A stretch of DNA of 6,200 nucleotides from Cellulomonas sp. (GCA_031178805.1 JAPSIJ010000144.1:1-6200); one strand, 5' to 3'. Numbered from the stretch's first letter, positions 1-6,160 are shown. The notes: generated by a model from the letters alone, not told the origin. Made by a program: numbers and translations.

Positions 1-693
1 CAGCGGCGCCCGGTCGCCGACGGCGACGCCCAGCTCGCGGGCGAGCTCGGGGTACGCGATCGGCTCGGACAGGTCCGCCACGCGCAGCTGGAAGGTCACG
101 TCGAGCACCACGTACCGCGGCGTCGGGTACCAGGGCGCGCCGGGGTCGGTGGCGTCCGGCAGCGCCCGCATCGAGCGCTTGAGCAGCGACGTCCGGTAGC
201 CGAACTGCAGGTCGGCCAGCGGCAGCGTGCGGACGCGGGCGCGGTGCCGGTCCCACACCCGGACCGTGGCGATGGTCTGGGAGACCTCCTGGCCGTACGC
301 GCCGACGTTCTGCACCGGGGTGGCCCCGGTGGAGCCGGGGATGCCGGCCAGCGCCTCGATGCCCTTGAGCCGGTGCGCGGCGGCGTGCGCCACCACGTCG
401 TCCCAGACGGTGCCGGCGGCCACGGTCACGGTGACGCCCGCGCAGGCCGAGTGGTCCGGCGTGGTGAGGTCCTGCCGCCCGTCGCGGACCACGAGGCCGT
501 CGAACCCGGCGTCGGCGACCAGCAGGTTCGACCCGCCGCCGATCACCAGCAGCGGCACCCCGTCGGCGTCGGCGGTGCGCACCGCGTCGATCAGCTCGGC
601 CTCGGTGGTGGTCTGCACGAACCCGGCGGCGGGGCCGCCCACCCCGAGGGTGGTCAGCTGCGCGAAGGTCGTGGGCTGCACGGCGGTGGTCAC
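1..693 (-). CDS. murB: UDP-N-acetylenolpyruvoylglucosamine reductase MurB, C-terminus cut off by window edge
   Basis: MurB is the cytoplasmic FAD enzyme that uses NADPH to reduce UDP-GlcNAc-enolpyruvate to UDP-MurNAc, the second committed step of peptidoglycan precursor synthesis. The visible 231 residues hold the FAD-binding half: TTLGVGGPA at 14-22, the GGGSNLL flavin loop at 52-58, the signature GIPGSTGATPVQNVGAYGQE around 117-136, and QFGYRTS at 163-169, where Y166-R167 match the Tyr-Arg pair of the E. coli active site (Arg159). The frame stays open to base 1, so the domain with the catalytic Ser and Glu lies outside; roughly 110-140 residues are missing compared with usual family length. 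The start is GTG at 693-691, inside a GTGA overlap with the stop of the upstream MFS gene. No Shine-Dalgarno sequence precedes it, so translation is probably coupled to the transporter gene. Identity is secure; the regulatory dependence is inference. Confidence 0.96.
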   Translation of the reverse strand, partial: MTTAVQPTTFAQLTTLGVGGPAAGFVQTTTEAELIDAVRTADADGVPLLVIGGGSNLLVADAGFDGLVVRDGRQDLTTPDHSACAGVTVTVAAGTVWDDVVAHAAAHRLKGIEALAGIPGSTGATPVQNVGAYGQEVSQTIATVRVWDRHRARVRTLPLADLQFGYRTSLLKRSMRALPDATDPGAPWYPTPRYVVLDVTFQLRVADLSEPIAYPELARELGVAVGDRAPL

Positions 694-1946
694 CGGACGA
701 GCGTAGGCCGCTCCGGGTCCGCCTGCCGCGCCGGTGCGGCCGCGTTCACGACCAGCAGACCGATCACGATCGGCACGGCGATCGCCAGCAGCGCGTGCCG
801 GTAGCCGACCACGCCGGCCAGCAGGCCGAGCAGCGGCGGGCCCGCGAGGAACGCGGTGTAGCCGATCGTCGAGACGACGCTGACCCGCGCCGCGGCCCGC
901 ACCGGGTCGTCGCTCGCGGCGCTCATCCCCACGGGGAAGCCGAGGGCCGCGCCCATCCCCCACAGCACCGCGCCGGCCAGCGCCAGCCAGAGCATGTCGT
1001 CCGGCACCAGGCCGAACACCAGCAGCCCGACCAGCGCCAGCGCGGCGCACAGCCGGAGCACCACGACCCGGCCGTACCGGTCGAGCAGGCCGGTGCCGAG
1101 GAACCGCATCCCGGTCATCGCCGCGACGAACACCGCGAACGACATCGCGCCCACGGCGTCGTCCTGGTGGAAGCCGTCCACCACCGCCAGGCTCAGCCAG
1201 TCGTTGCCGGCGCCCTCGGTCAGCGCCGCGGCGAGCACGACCAGGCCGATCAGGAGGGTGCGGGGCTCGAGCCACGCGGCGAACACGGACGGGCCGGCGG
1301 GGGCGGCGGTGCCGTCGGCCGCGGGCTCCGGCGTGTGCCGGCCCGCGGGCAGGAACCAGCGCAGCGCGACGACCACGCCGGCGAACGACAGGCCGACCGC
1401 GACCGGGATGTGCACCTGCACCGGCAGGTGCGCCGCCGCCGCGCCGGCCGCCAGGCCCGCCGCGAGCACGGTCCCGGCCGAGAACCCGGCGTGGAACCGC
1501 GGCATCACGGTCTTGCCGAGGCGCTGCTCGACGATCGCGCCCTCGAGGTTCATCGCGGCGTCCCACACCCCGGTGCCGACGCCGAAGACGACCAGCCCGC
1601 CCGCGGTGAGCACGACCTCCCCGAGCGAGGCCCCGACGGCGGCGACCGCCAGCCCGGCCGAGTTCAGCAGCGCGAACGCGAGCACGGCGCGGACCGCGCC
1701 GATCCGGGTGACGATCAGCCCGGACAGCGGCAGCGCCACGAGGGAGCCCACGGAGCCGACCAGCAGCAGCAGGCCCATCTGCGCCTCGGACAGCGCCAGC
1801 TGGTCCCGGACCGCCGGGAGCCGTGCCGCCCAGGTCGAGAAGTTGAACCCGTTGAGGGCGAACACCGCGAACACCGCGATCGAGGCGGCGCGGACCAGCC
1901 GCCGCTCGGCGGCGTCGGGCGGGGTGGGGGCGGGGTGGGACGTCAT
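690..1946 (-). CDS. MFS transporter, YbjJ/MosC-like (second of a tandem pair)
   Basis: A 418-residue inner-membrane protein of the major facilitator superfamily. About twelve membrane segments can be placed, near 20-40, 56-80, 86-106, 110-130, 152-172, 178-199, 229-248, 263-285, 294-313, 318-342, 355-378 and 383-404, with a short Pro/Ala-rich cytoplasmic loop at about 200-225 between the halves. Family marks are WAARLPAVRDQL (39-50) after the first helix, a conserved GSVGSL turn (64-69), LGKTVMPRFHAGFSAG (143-158), the acidic EGAGNDW motif (244-250) at helix 7, and DRYGRVVVLR (289-298). These resemble the YbjJ/MosC branch, whose substrates are mostly unknown; sugar-like compounds or drugs are both possible. 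The ATG at 1946 has a GGAG ribosome site at 1956-1953 and overlaps the previous stop (ATGA). Its own stop overlaps the murB start (GTGA), so it is the middle gene of a three-gene operon. Family call firm, substrate unknown. Confidence 0.93.
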   Translation of the reverse strand: MTSHPAPTPPDAAERRLVRAASIAVFAVFALNGFNFSTWAARLPAVRDQLALSEAQMGLLLLVGSVGSLVALPLSGLIVTRIGAVRAVLAFALLNSAGLAVAAVGASLGEVVLTAGGLVVFGVGTGVWDAAMNLEGAIVEQRLGKTVMPRFHAGFSAGTVLAAGLAAGAAAAHLPVQVHIPVAVGLSFAGVVVALRWFLPAGRHTPEPAADGTAAPAGPSVFAAWLEPRTLLIGLVVLAAALTEGAGNDWLSLAVVDGFHQDDAVGAMSFAVFVAAMTGMRFLGTGLLDRYGRVVVLRLCAALALVGLLVFGLVPDDMLWLALAGAVLWGMGAALGFPVGMSAASDDPVRAAARVSVVSTIGYTAFLAGPPLLGLLAGVVGYRHALLAIAVPIVIGLLVVNAAAPARQADPERPTLVR

Positions 1947-3520
1947 CGCGTGCTCCGGTCGGGCTCGGTCCGGTGGTCGCCGGCGTGCTCGCGTCGGACG
2001 CTACCCGACGGCACGCACGCGGCGTGGGCGTCCGCGGCACCGGACTGCGGGACGTCGAGGGCGGGGACGGCGGCGGGCTCCGCGGTGGCCGGCACGGGCT
2101 CGGCCGGGTCGTGCGACGCGGGGCGCGCCGCGGGGGTACCGGCCGGCGGGCGCACCGTGCCGGCCAGCAGCACGGACGCCACCATCGCGACCGTGATCAG
2201 CAGCAGCGCGTGCCGGGTGCCCATTACCTCCGCGGCCAGGCCGAGCAGCGGCGGGGCGGCGAGCGACGCCGTCGAGGAGAACGCCGACACCACGGCCACC
2301 CGGCTCGCGGCGCGCAGCGGGTCGTCCGACGCCGCGGCGATGCCCAGCGGGACGGCCAGCGCCGCGCCGAAGCCCCAGGCGACGATGCCGACCGCCGCCA
2401 CCGGCAGCGAGGGGGCGACGCCGAACAGCAGCAGCCCGCCGAACGACACCAGCCCCGAGCCCCGCAGCACCGCCACGCGGCCGTACCGGTCGATCAGCCG
2501 GGTGCCGAGCAGCCGGACCGCGGTCATCGCGCCGACGAACACGCCGAACATGGCGGCACCGACGGCCTCCACCTGGTCGAAGCCGTCGACCACCGCGAGG
2601 GCGAGCCAGTCGTTGGCGGCCCCCTCGGACAGCGCGGCGGACATGATGACGACGCCGATCAGCAGCGTGCGCGGCTCCCGCCACGCGCCCAGCGCGGACC
2701 CCGGGCGCGCCACACGGCGGACGCGGGCGGCGCGCAGCCGGGCGGCGACGCCGGCCTCCCGCGGGCTGCGGCCCTCGGCGCGGGCGTCCCGGGCGGCGCG
2801 GGCCGCGGCCCGGTCCGGCGGCAGCGACTCGATCACCGCGCCGGGCACCGACAGCAGCCGCCAGACGGTGCCGACCACCGCGGTCGCCGTGAACTGCGCC
2901 AGCAGCGGCACGCCCGTCATCGCGCACAGCGCGCCGATCCCCGAGCCCAGCACCGAGCCGATCGAGAACGCGGCGTGGAACTGCGGCAGCACCGTGCGGC
3001 CCATCCGGCGCTCGACGGCGGCGGTCTCGACGTTCAGCGGCACGTTGCCGATGGCGAAGCCGACACCGGACAGGAAGATGCCGACCGTCAGCACCGGCAC
3101 CGAGCCCAGGGTGGGCCCGAGGCCGATCAGCACGTACGCGGCGGCGAACGCCACCATCGACACGTACAGCACCAGCCGGCCGCCGAACCGGTTGACCAGC
3201 ATCCCGGCGACCGAGACCGTCGCGAGCGAGCCGACCGACCCGGCGATCAGGATGCCGCCGAGCTCGGCGGTGCCCATGTCGAGCGTGTCGCGCACCGCGG
3301 GCAGCCGGGCCAGCCAGCCGGACAGCATCAGGCCGCTGAGCGCGAACAGCCCCATCAGCAGCCACCGCGCGCGCTGCACCGCCGGGTCGACCGGCAGCGC
3401 CGGGGTGGCGGAGCGCCCGCCGCGGCCCGGGCGGCGGGACGCGGTCGGCGCCTCCGGCCGGGGGCGGCGGTTGGCGGGACGGAGGGAGGCGCGCCCGGTG
3501 CGGGCCCGCGGCTGGCTCAC
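1943..3520 (-). CDS. MFS transporter, YbjJ/MosC-like, with long polar N- and C-terminal tails (first of a tandem pair)
   Basis: A 525-residue membrane transporter, clearly a paralogue of the next gene. Shared motifs in the same order are WLARLPAVRDTL (69-80), GSVGSL (94-99), MGRTVLPQFHAAFSIG (173-188), EPRTLLIG (282-289), EGAANDWLALAVVDGF (299-314) and DRYGRVAVLR (344-353). About twelve helices lie between residues 52 and 456. Three parts are unlike the paralogue: an Arg/Pro-rich N-terminal tail of about 50 residues, an Arg/Ala-rich central loop (about 229-282), and a polar Pro/Ala/His-rich C-terminal tail of about 68 residues after the last helix. I chose GTG at 3520 because a GGAG site lies 5 bases upstream. 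The frame stays open to an ATG at 3694, but that would run translation through the twin operators. It is divergent from lacI, which probably controls it. Substrate unknown. Confidence 0.9.
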   Translation of the reverse strand: MSQPRARTGRASLRPANRRPRPEAPTASRRPGRGGRSATPALPVDPAVQRARWLLMGLFALSGLMLSGWLARLPAVRDTLDMGTAELGGILIAGSVGSLATVSVAGMLVNRFGGRLVLYVSMVAFAAAYVLIGLGPTLGSVPVLTVGIFLSGVGFAIGNVPLNVETAAVERRMGRTVLPQFHAAFSIGSVLGSGIGALCAMTGVPLLAQFTATAVVGTVWRLLSVPGAVIESLPPDRAAARAARDARAEGRSPREAGVAARLRAARVRRVARPGSALGAWREPRTLLIGVVIMSAALSEGAANDWLALAVVDGFDQVEAVGAAMFGVFVGAMTAVRLLGTRLIDRYGRVAVLRGSGLVSFGGLLLFGVAPSLPVAAVGIVAWGFGAALAVPLGIAAASDDPLRAASRVAVVSAFSSTASLAAPPLLGLAAEVMGTRHALLLITVAMVASVLLAGTVRPPAGTPAARPASHDPAEPVPATAEPAAVPALDVPQSGAADAHAACVPSGSVRREHAGDHRTEPDRSTR

Positions 3521-3525
3521 GGCAG

Positions 3526-3529
3526 CTCC
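3526..3529 (-). promoter_or_regulatory. Ribosome binding site deciding the first MFS start
   Basis: On the minus strand this reads GGAG, preceded by CT and followed by CTGCC and then GTG at 3520. The 5-base spacing supports the GTG start over the longer open frame that continues to 3694. Confidence 0.7.
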
Positions 3530-3570
3530 AGATCGGTACGGGGTGGGACGTCGAGGCGGCCGGCGGACCA

Positions 3571-3592
3571 CCGTTCGAATCGATTCGATCGG
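3571..3592. promoter_or_regulatory. Operator 1, LacI-type palindrome
   Basis: The core TCGAATCGATTCGA at 3575-3588 is a perfect 14-base palindrome. After one mismatched pair the symmetry continues with CCG on the left and CGG on the right, giving 22 bases with a single mismatch. The centre is CG, the step into which the LacI-family hinge helix inserts its leucine. It is the site nearer to the MFS operon. Its assignment to the adjacent LacI-type protein is inference from position and symmetry. Confidence 0.75.
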
Positions 3593-3608
3593 CGCCCGGA
3601 CGGCGCGG

Positions 3609-3622
3609 TCGAATCGATTCGG
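3609..3622. promoter_or_regulatory. Operator 2, LacI-type palindrome
   Basis: The core CGAATCGATTCG at 3610-3621 is a perfect 12-base palindrome, and 13 bases (TCGAATCGATTCG) are identical to operator 1. The centres of the two copies are 34 bases apart, a little over three helical turns. The arms outside the core are not symmetric, so this copy may bind more weakly. It lies on the lacI side of the control region. Confidence 0.72.
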
Positions 3623-3709
3623 GACGGTGACCAAGTCTGCGGGTACGCTGACGGCGGCGTCAACCAACCACCGGTGAACCGTGACGCTGTTCACCCCGCG
3701 CCCGAGCCC

Positions 3710-3714
3710 GGAGG
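3710..3714 (+). promoter_or_regulatory. Ribosome binding site of lacI-family gene
   Basis: GGAGG lies 6 bases before the GTG at 3721. It supports this start over an in-frame GTG at 3681, which would add 13 residues not expected ahead of the helix-turn-helix. Confidence 0.75.
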
Positions 3715-3720
3715 CCCCTG

Positions 3721-4788
3721 GTGTCCCAGCGACCGACCCTGGCCGACGTCGCCTCCGCCGCCGGGGTGTCGGTCTCCACCGCCTCCCTGGCGTTCTCCGG
3801 GGCCGGCCCGATCGCCGACGCCACCCGGCAGCGCGTCCTCGACGCCGCCGCCGAGCTCGGCTACTCCGGGCCGAACCCGCTGGGGCGGCAGCTGCGCAGC
3901 GGCCGGTCCGGCATCGTCGGCGTGGTCGTCGGCGACGCCCTGCGCCGGTCGTTCCGCGACCCGGTCTCCGTGCAGCTGCTCGACGGACTGGTGGACACCA
4001 TCGGCCCGCTCGGCCTCGGCGTCCTGCTGATCCCGGGGCCCACCTCCCCCGGCGGCCCCGCGGTCGACCCGCTCGTCGAGGCCGCGGCGATGGACGTCGC
4101 CGTGATGCTCTGGGGCGGCACCCTGGACGACCCGACCCTCGAGGCGCTCGCCCGCCGGGGCATCCCCGTGGTGGTGGTCGAGGGCCACGAGCTGTCCGGC
4201 GTCGTCACCGTCGGCATCGACGACCGGGGCGGCGTCGCCGAGCTCGCCGCCCACCTGCGCGATCTCGGCCACCGCCGGGTCGCCACCGTCACGCTGCCCT
4301 TCGGCCCGGAGCGGCAGGGCGGGCTCGCCGACCTCGCGCGCCGGGAGCAGATCGCCTGGAGCATCCCGCGCCGCCGCCTGGAGGGCCTGCTGGACGCCGG
4401 CGTCGAGCCCGTCGGGGTCTACGAGGCCCCGGCCTCGCTGGTCGAGCACGGCAGCGCCGCCGCCCGCGCGCTGCTGTCGGGACCGCCGGAGACTCGGCCG
4501 ACCGCCGTCGTGGCGCAGTCCGACATGCTCGCCGCGGGCGTCGTCCTCGGCGCGCGCGAGCTCGGCCTGCGGGTGCCGGAGGACGTGTCGGTCGCCGGCT
4601 TCGACGGCCTCGACCTGCCGTGGCTGGCGCCGGACACCCTGACCACCGTCGTCCAGCCGATCGCCGAGAAGGGCGCGACCGTGGGCCGGGTCATCCAGGC
4701 CGTGCTGGCCGGCGAGCACCCCGCGGACGACGTGCTCCCGGTGTCGCTGCGGGTGGGCACGACGACGACGGCGGCGCCGGGCGCCTGA
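3721..4788 (+). CDS. LacI-family transcriptional regulator
   Basis: A 355-residue DNA-binding repressor with the standard family layout and length. The helix-turn-helix is at residues 6-26 (TLADVASAAGVSVSTASLAFSG), followed by the third helix, DATRQRVLDAAAELGY at 33-48. The hinge region NPLGRQLRSGRSG is at 52-64, with L58 at the place of the leucine that enters the central CG of operators. A periplasmic-binding-protein-like ligand domain follows from IVGVVVG (65-71), with QSDMLAAGVVLGARELGL at 266-283 and the SVAGFDG motif (290-296). D268 and D295 fall at positions that often contact sugars or nucleobases in this family. It starts with GTG and ends in a double stop, TGATGA. It is divergent from the MFS-MFS-murB operon and convergent with hadB. 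The likely role is repression of that operon and of itself through the two palindromes; the inducer is unknown. Confidence 0.93.
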   Translation: MSQRPTLADVASAAGVSVSTASLAFSGAGPIADATRQRVLDAAAELGYSGPNPLGRQLRSGRSGIVGVVVGDALRRSFRDPVSVQLLDGLVDTIGPLGLGVLLIPGPTSPGGPAVDPLVEAAAMDVAVMLWGGTLDDPTLEALARRGIPVVVVEGHELSGVVTVGIDDRGGVAELAAHLRDLGHRRVATVTLPFGPERQGGLADLARREQIAWSIPRRRLEGLLDAGVEPVGVYEAPASLVEHGSAAARALLSGPPETRPTAVVAQSDMLAAGVVLGARELGLRVPEDVSVAGFDGLDLPWLAPDTLTTVVQPIAEKGATVGRVIQAVLAGEHPADDVLPVSLRVGTTTTAAPGA

Positions 4789-4796
4789 TGAGCCGC

Positions 4797-4809
4797 GCCC
4801 CCTCGGGGC
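4797..4809. terminator. Possible two-way hairpin between lacI and hadB
   Basis: GCCCC (4797-4801) can pair with GGGGC (4805-4809) around a CTC loop. The two convergent genes are only 27 bases apart, so a shared terminator would have to be here. There is no T-run on either strand and the stem is short, so this could be chance in such GC-rich sequence. Confidence 0.3.
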
Positions 4810-4815
4810 CGGGCG

Positions 4816-5241
4816 TCAGGAGAGGCGGACGAGCACCTGCGCCTTGGCGAGCACGCGGGCGCCGGCCGCGGTCACCGTGAGGTCGACCCGGCCCGTGCCG
4901 GTCCCCGCGTCGAGCGCGCCGACCGTGGCGACGACCTCGACGGTCGCGGCACCCGGGTCGGGCACCGGCACCGGGCGGGCGAACCGCGTCTGGTAGTCCA
5001 GCACCGCGCCGGGGTCGCCCAGCCAGTCGGAGACCACGCCGACGGCCGCGCCCATCGTCCACATGCCGTGCGCGATGACGCCGGGCAGGCCGACCTCGGT
5101 CGCGAACCGCTCGTTCCAGTGGATCGGGTTGAAGTCGCCGCTGGCGCCGGCATACCGGACCAGGCGGGACCGGTCGACCTCGATCGCGCGGCGGCCGACC
5201 TCCTGGCCGACCGTCAGGTCGGCGAGCGCGGGCAGGGCCAT
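4816..5241 (-). CDS. hadB: (3R)-hydroxyacyl-ACP dehydratase subunit HadB (MaoC-like hotdog)
   Basis: A 141-residue single hotdog domain, nearly the same length as HadB of Mycobacterium (142). HadB is the catalytic half of the HadAB dehydratase, which removes water from beta-hydroxyacyl-ACP in type II fatty acid elongation. The hydratase signature YAGASGDFNPIHW at 30-42 places the catalytic pair at D36 and H41, the same numbers as in the mycobacterial enzyme; GVIAHGMWTMG (54-64) follows as usual. The ATG at 5241 overlaps the hadA stop by one base (TGATG), and a GGGAGG site lies upstream inside hadA, so the two subunits should be made together. No hadC follows; the next gene faces the other way. 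In an organism without mycolic acids the pair probably serves another acyl chain elongation, which is inference. Confidence 0.94.
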   Translation of the reverse strand: MALPALADLTVGQEVGRRAIEVDRSRLVRYAGASGDFNPIHWNERFATEVGLPGVIAHGMWTMGAAVGVVSDWLGDPGAVLDYQTRFARPVPVPDPGAATVEVVATVGALDAGTGTGRVDLTVTAAGARVLAKAQVLVRLS

Positions 5242-5690
5242 CAGGCGTCCTCCCCCCGCACGGCGAGCGTGGACGTCACCGTCGCGACGGGCTCGCCGTC
5301 CTCCGCGGCGATCACCGCGCGGGTCGTCACCATCGACAGACCGGCGCGCTCGGTGATCGCGTCCACGTGCAGCTCGGTGACCAGGCGGTCGCCGGCGTGG
5401 ATCGGGCGGTGGTGCAGGAAGCGCTCGTCGGCGTGCACGACGCGGCTGAAGTCGATGCCGGCCTCGGCGTCGGCGATCAGCTGGGCCTCGGCGCGCTGCG
5501 CCACGACGACGGCGAACGTCGGCGGCGCGATCACGTCGGGGTACCCGAGTGCTCGCGCCGCGTCGACGTCGGTGTGGGCCGGGTGCGTCGCCCCGACCGC
5601 CTCCGCGAACTCGCGGAGCTTCTCGCGGCCGACCTCGTACGCCTCGTTCGGCGGGTACGCGCGTCCGGCGTACGCAGGGTTGACGGCCAC
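5241..5690 (-). CDS. hadA: HadA-type dehydratase subunit (FAS1-like/UPF0336 hotdog)
   Basis: A 149-residue hotdog protein, the non-catalytic, substrate-binding partner of HadB. The N-terminus (AYEVGREKLREFAEAVG, 17-33) and GYPDVIAPPTFAVV (49-62) follow the mycobacterial HadA pattern, and there is no DxxxxH hydratase pair, as expected for this subunit. A central stretch DERFLHHRPIHAGDRL (88-103) also matches the family. The GTG start at 5690 fits the N-terminus of known HadA proteins and leaves a 16-base gap after the rpmG stop. No good Shine-Dalgarno sequence is seen before it, so initiation may depend on ribosomes ending rpmG. It forms an operon with rpmG and hadB. The C-terminal end RGEDA is slightly shorter than the mycobacterial one (158 residues). 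Confidence 0.92.
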   Translation of the reverse strand: MAVNPAYAGRAYPPNEAYEVGREKLREFAEAVGATHPAHTDVDAARALGYPDVIAPPTFAVVVAQRAEAQLIADAEAGIDFSRVVHADERFLHHRPIHAGDRLVTELHVDAITERAGLSMVTTRAVIAAEDGEPVATVTSTLAVRGEDA

Positions 5691-5706
5691 GGGGAGGTCG
5701 CTGAGG

Positions 5707-5874
5707 TCAGCGGGTCTCGCGGTGGACCGTGTGCCGGCCGTCGCGCGGGCAGAACTTCTTCATCTCGAGCCGGTCGGGGTCGTTCCGACGGTTCTTCTTC
5801 GTGATGTAGTTCCGCTCCTTGCACTCCGTGCAGGCGAGCGTGATCTTCGGACGGACGTCCGTGCTCTTGGCCAT
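5707..5874 (-). CDS. rpmG: 50S ribosomal protein L33
   Basis: A 55-residue basic protein of the large ribosomal subunit, of normal length for actinobacterial L33. It begins MAKSTDVRPKITLACTEC and contains the typical RNYITKKNRRNDPDRLEMKK run and the HRETR end. The first zinc knuckle CTEC (C15, C18) is intact, but the second reads CPRD (C42, D45) instead of the usual CPxC, so the site is Cys3-Asp rather than Cys4. The ATG at 5874 has an AGAGGTGG ribosome site just upstream (about 5888-5881). It follows tRNA-Met after 76 bases and precedes hadA, an order also known in Mycobacterium. It may share a transcript with the tRNAs; no convincing separate promoter was found. Confidence 0.95.
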   Translation of the reverse strand: MAKSTDVRPKITLACTECKERNYITKKNRRNDPDRLEMKKFCPRDGRHTVHRETR

Positions 5875-5889
5875 GGTCTGCCACCTCTC

Positions 5890-5902
5890 GCGCTCGAAGC
5901 GC
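5890..5902. other. Small hairpin in the rpmG leader
   Basis: GCGCT and AGCGC can form a 5-base stem with a 3-base loop directly before the rpmG ribosome site. It may help tRNA processing or affect rpmG translation, or be chance; the rest of the 5875-5950 gap shows nothing else clear. Confidence 0.25.
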
Positions 5903-5950
5903 TTGCGATCTGCGTCGTCACGCGCCGGCGGACGCGCGATTGGTCACTGC

Positions 5951-6027
5951 TGGTAGCGGGGGCGGGGTTCGAACCCGCGACCTCACGATTATGAGTCGTG
6001 CGCTCTCACCAACTGAGCTACCCCGCC
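5951..6027 (-). tRNA. tRNA-Met(CAU), elongator
   Basis: All 77 bases fold as a cloverleaf: acceptor GGCGGGG with CCCCGCT (a G-U first pair), D stem GCTC/GAGC, anticodon stem CACGA/TCGTG around loop CTCATAA with anticodon CAT, and T stem GCGGG/CCCGC with loop TTCGAAC. The 3' CCA is encoded. It is the elongator rather than the initiator because the first pair is not a C-A mismatch and the anticodon stem lacks the three G-C pairs of initiator tRNA. A tRNA-Ile carrying a modified CAU anticodon is less likely but cannot be fully excluded by eye. Confidence 0.94.
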
Positions 6028-6078
6028 TCGGGTGCGCACGCCGGCCAGGAGGTGATCCTGACCTGCGGCACACCACAG

Positions 6079-6150
<72 letters not shown>

Positions 6151-6160
6151 AGCGCGGACC

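Larger units (their letters stand above)
3521..3720. promoter_or_regulatory. Divergent control region between lacI and the MFS-MFS-murB operon
   Basis: This 200-base gap separates two divergent starts and is less GC-rich than the genes around it. It holds two palindromes (listed separately) and should carry both promoters. For the leftward operon a weak candidate is TCGACC (3612-3607) and TCGAAT (3588-3583) with an 18-base spacer; its -10 would lie inside the left palindrome. For lacI a possible -10 is TACGCT at 3644-3649, with the right palindrome ending about where the -35 should be. Both promoter readings are weak matches. What is firm is that a protein bound at the palindromes would stand where either promoter is likely to be, which fits repression of both sides. 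No riboswitch or terminator-like element was seen. Confidence 0.55.

Noticed and set aside
227..804. Plus-strand open frames opposite murB
   Set aside because: MurB on the minus strand carries all family motifs over the same bases; the plus frames show none.
3575..3621. GAATC/GATTC sites within the palindromes read as methylation-controlled switch sites
   Set aside because: They follow automatically from the palindrome, and CcrM-type GANTC control is not typical of actinobacteria.
795..3677. A very long open frame on the plus strand opposite both MFS genes, coding for Arg, Pro, Gln and His-rich sequence
   Set aside because: It is the mirror of well-supported membrane proteins in GC-rich DNA, where antisense frames stay open. 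The product is low-complexity without any recognisable domain.
3521..3694. N-terminal extension of the first MFS gene to an ATG at 3694
   Set aside because: It would code through both operators and has no better ribosome site; GTG at 3520 has GGAG at the right distance.
3691..4719. Long minus-strand open frame opposite lacI
   Set aside because: The plus-strand LacI protein has clear domains, and the antisense product is Gly, Asp and Arg-rich with no family features.
5068..5994. Plus-strand open frame across hadB, hadA, rpmG and into tRNA-Met
   Set aside because: It runs antisense to four well-identified genes; its ending GAGFEPATSRL is a frequent false peptide from antisense tRNA sequence.
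6028..6078. Inverted AGGA/TCCT between the two tRNAs as a terminator
   Set aside because: The 4-base stem is too short and lacks a T-run; co-transcription of the tRNAs is more likely.
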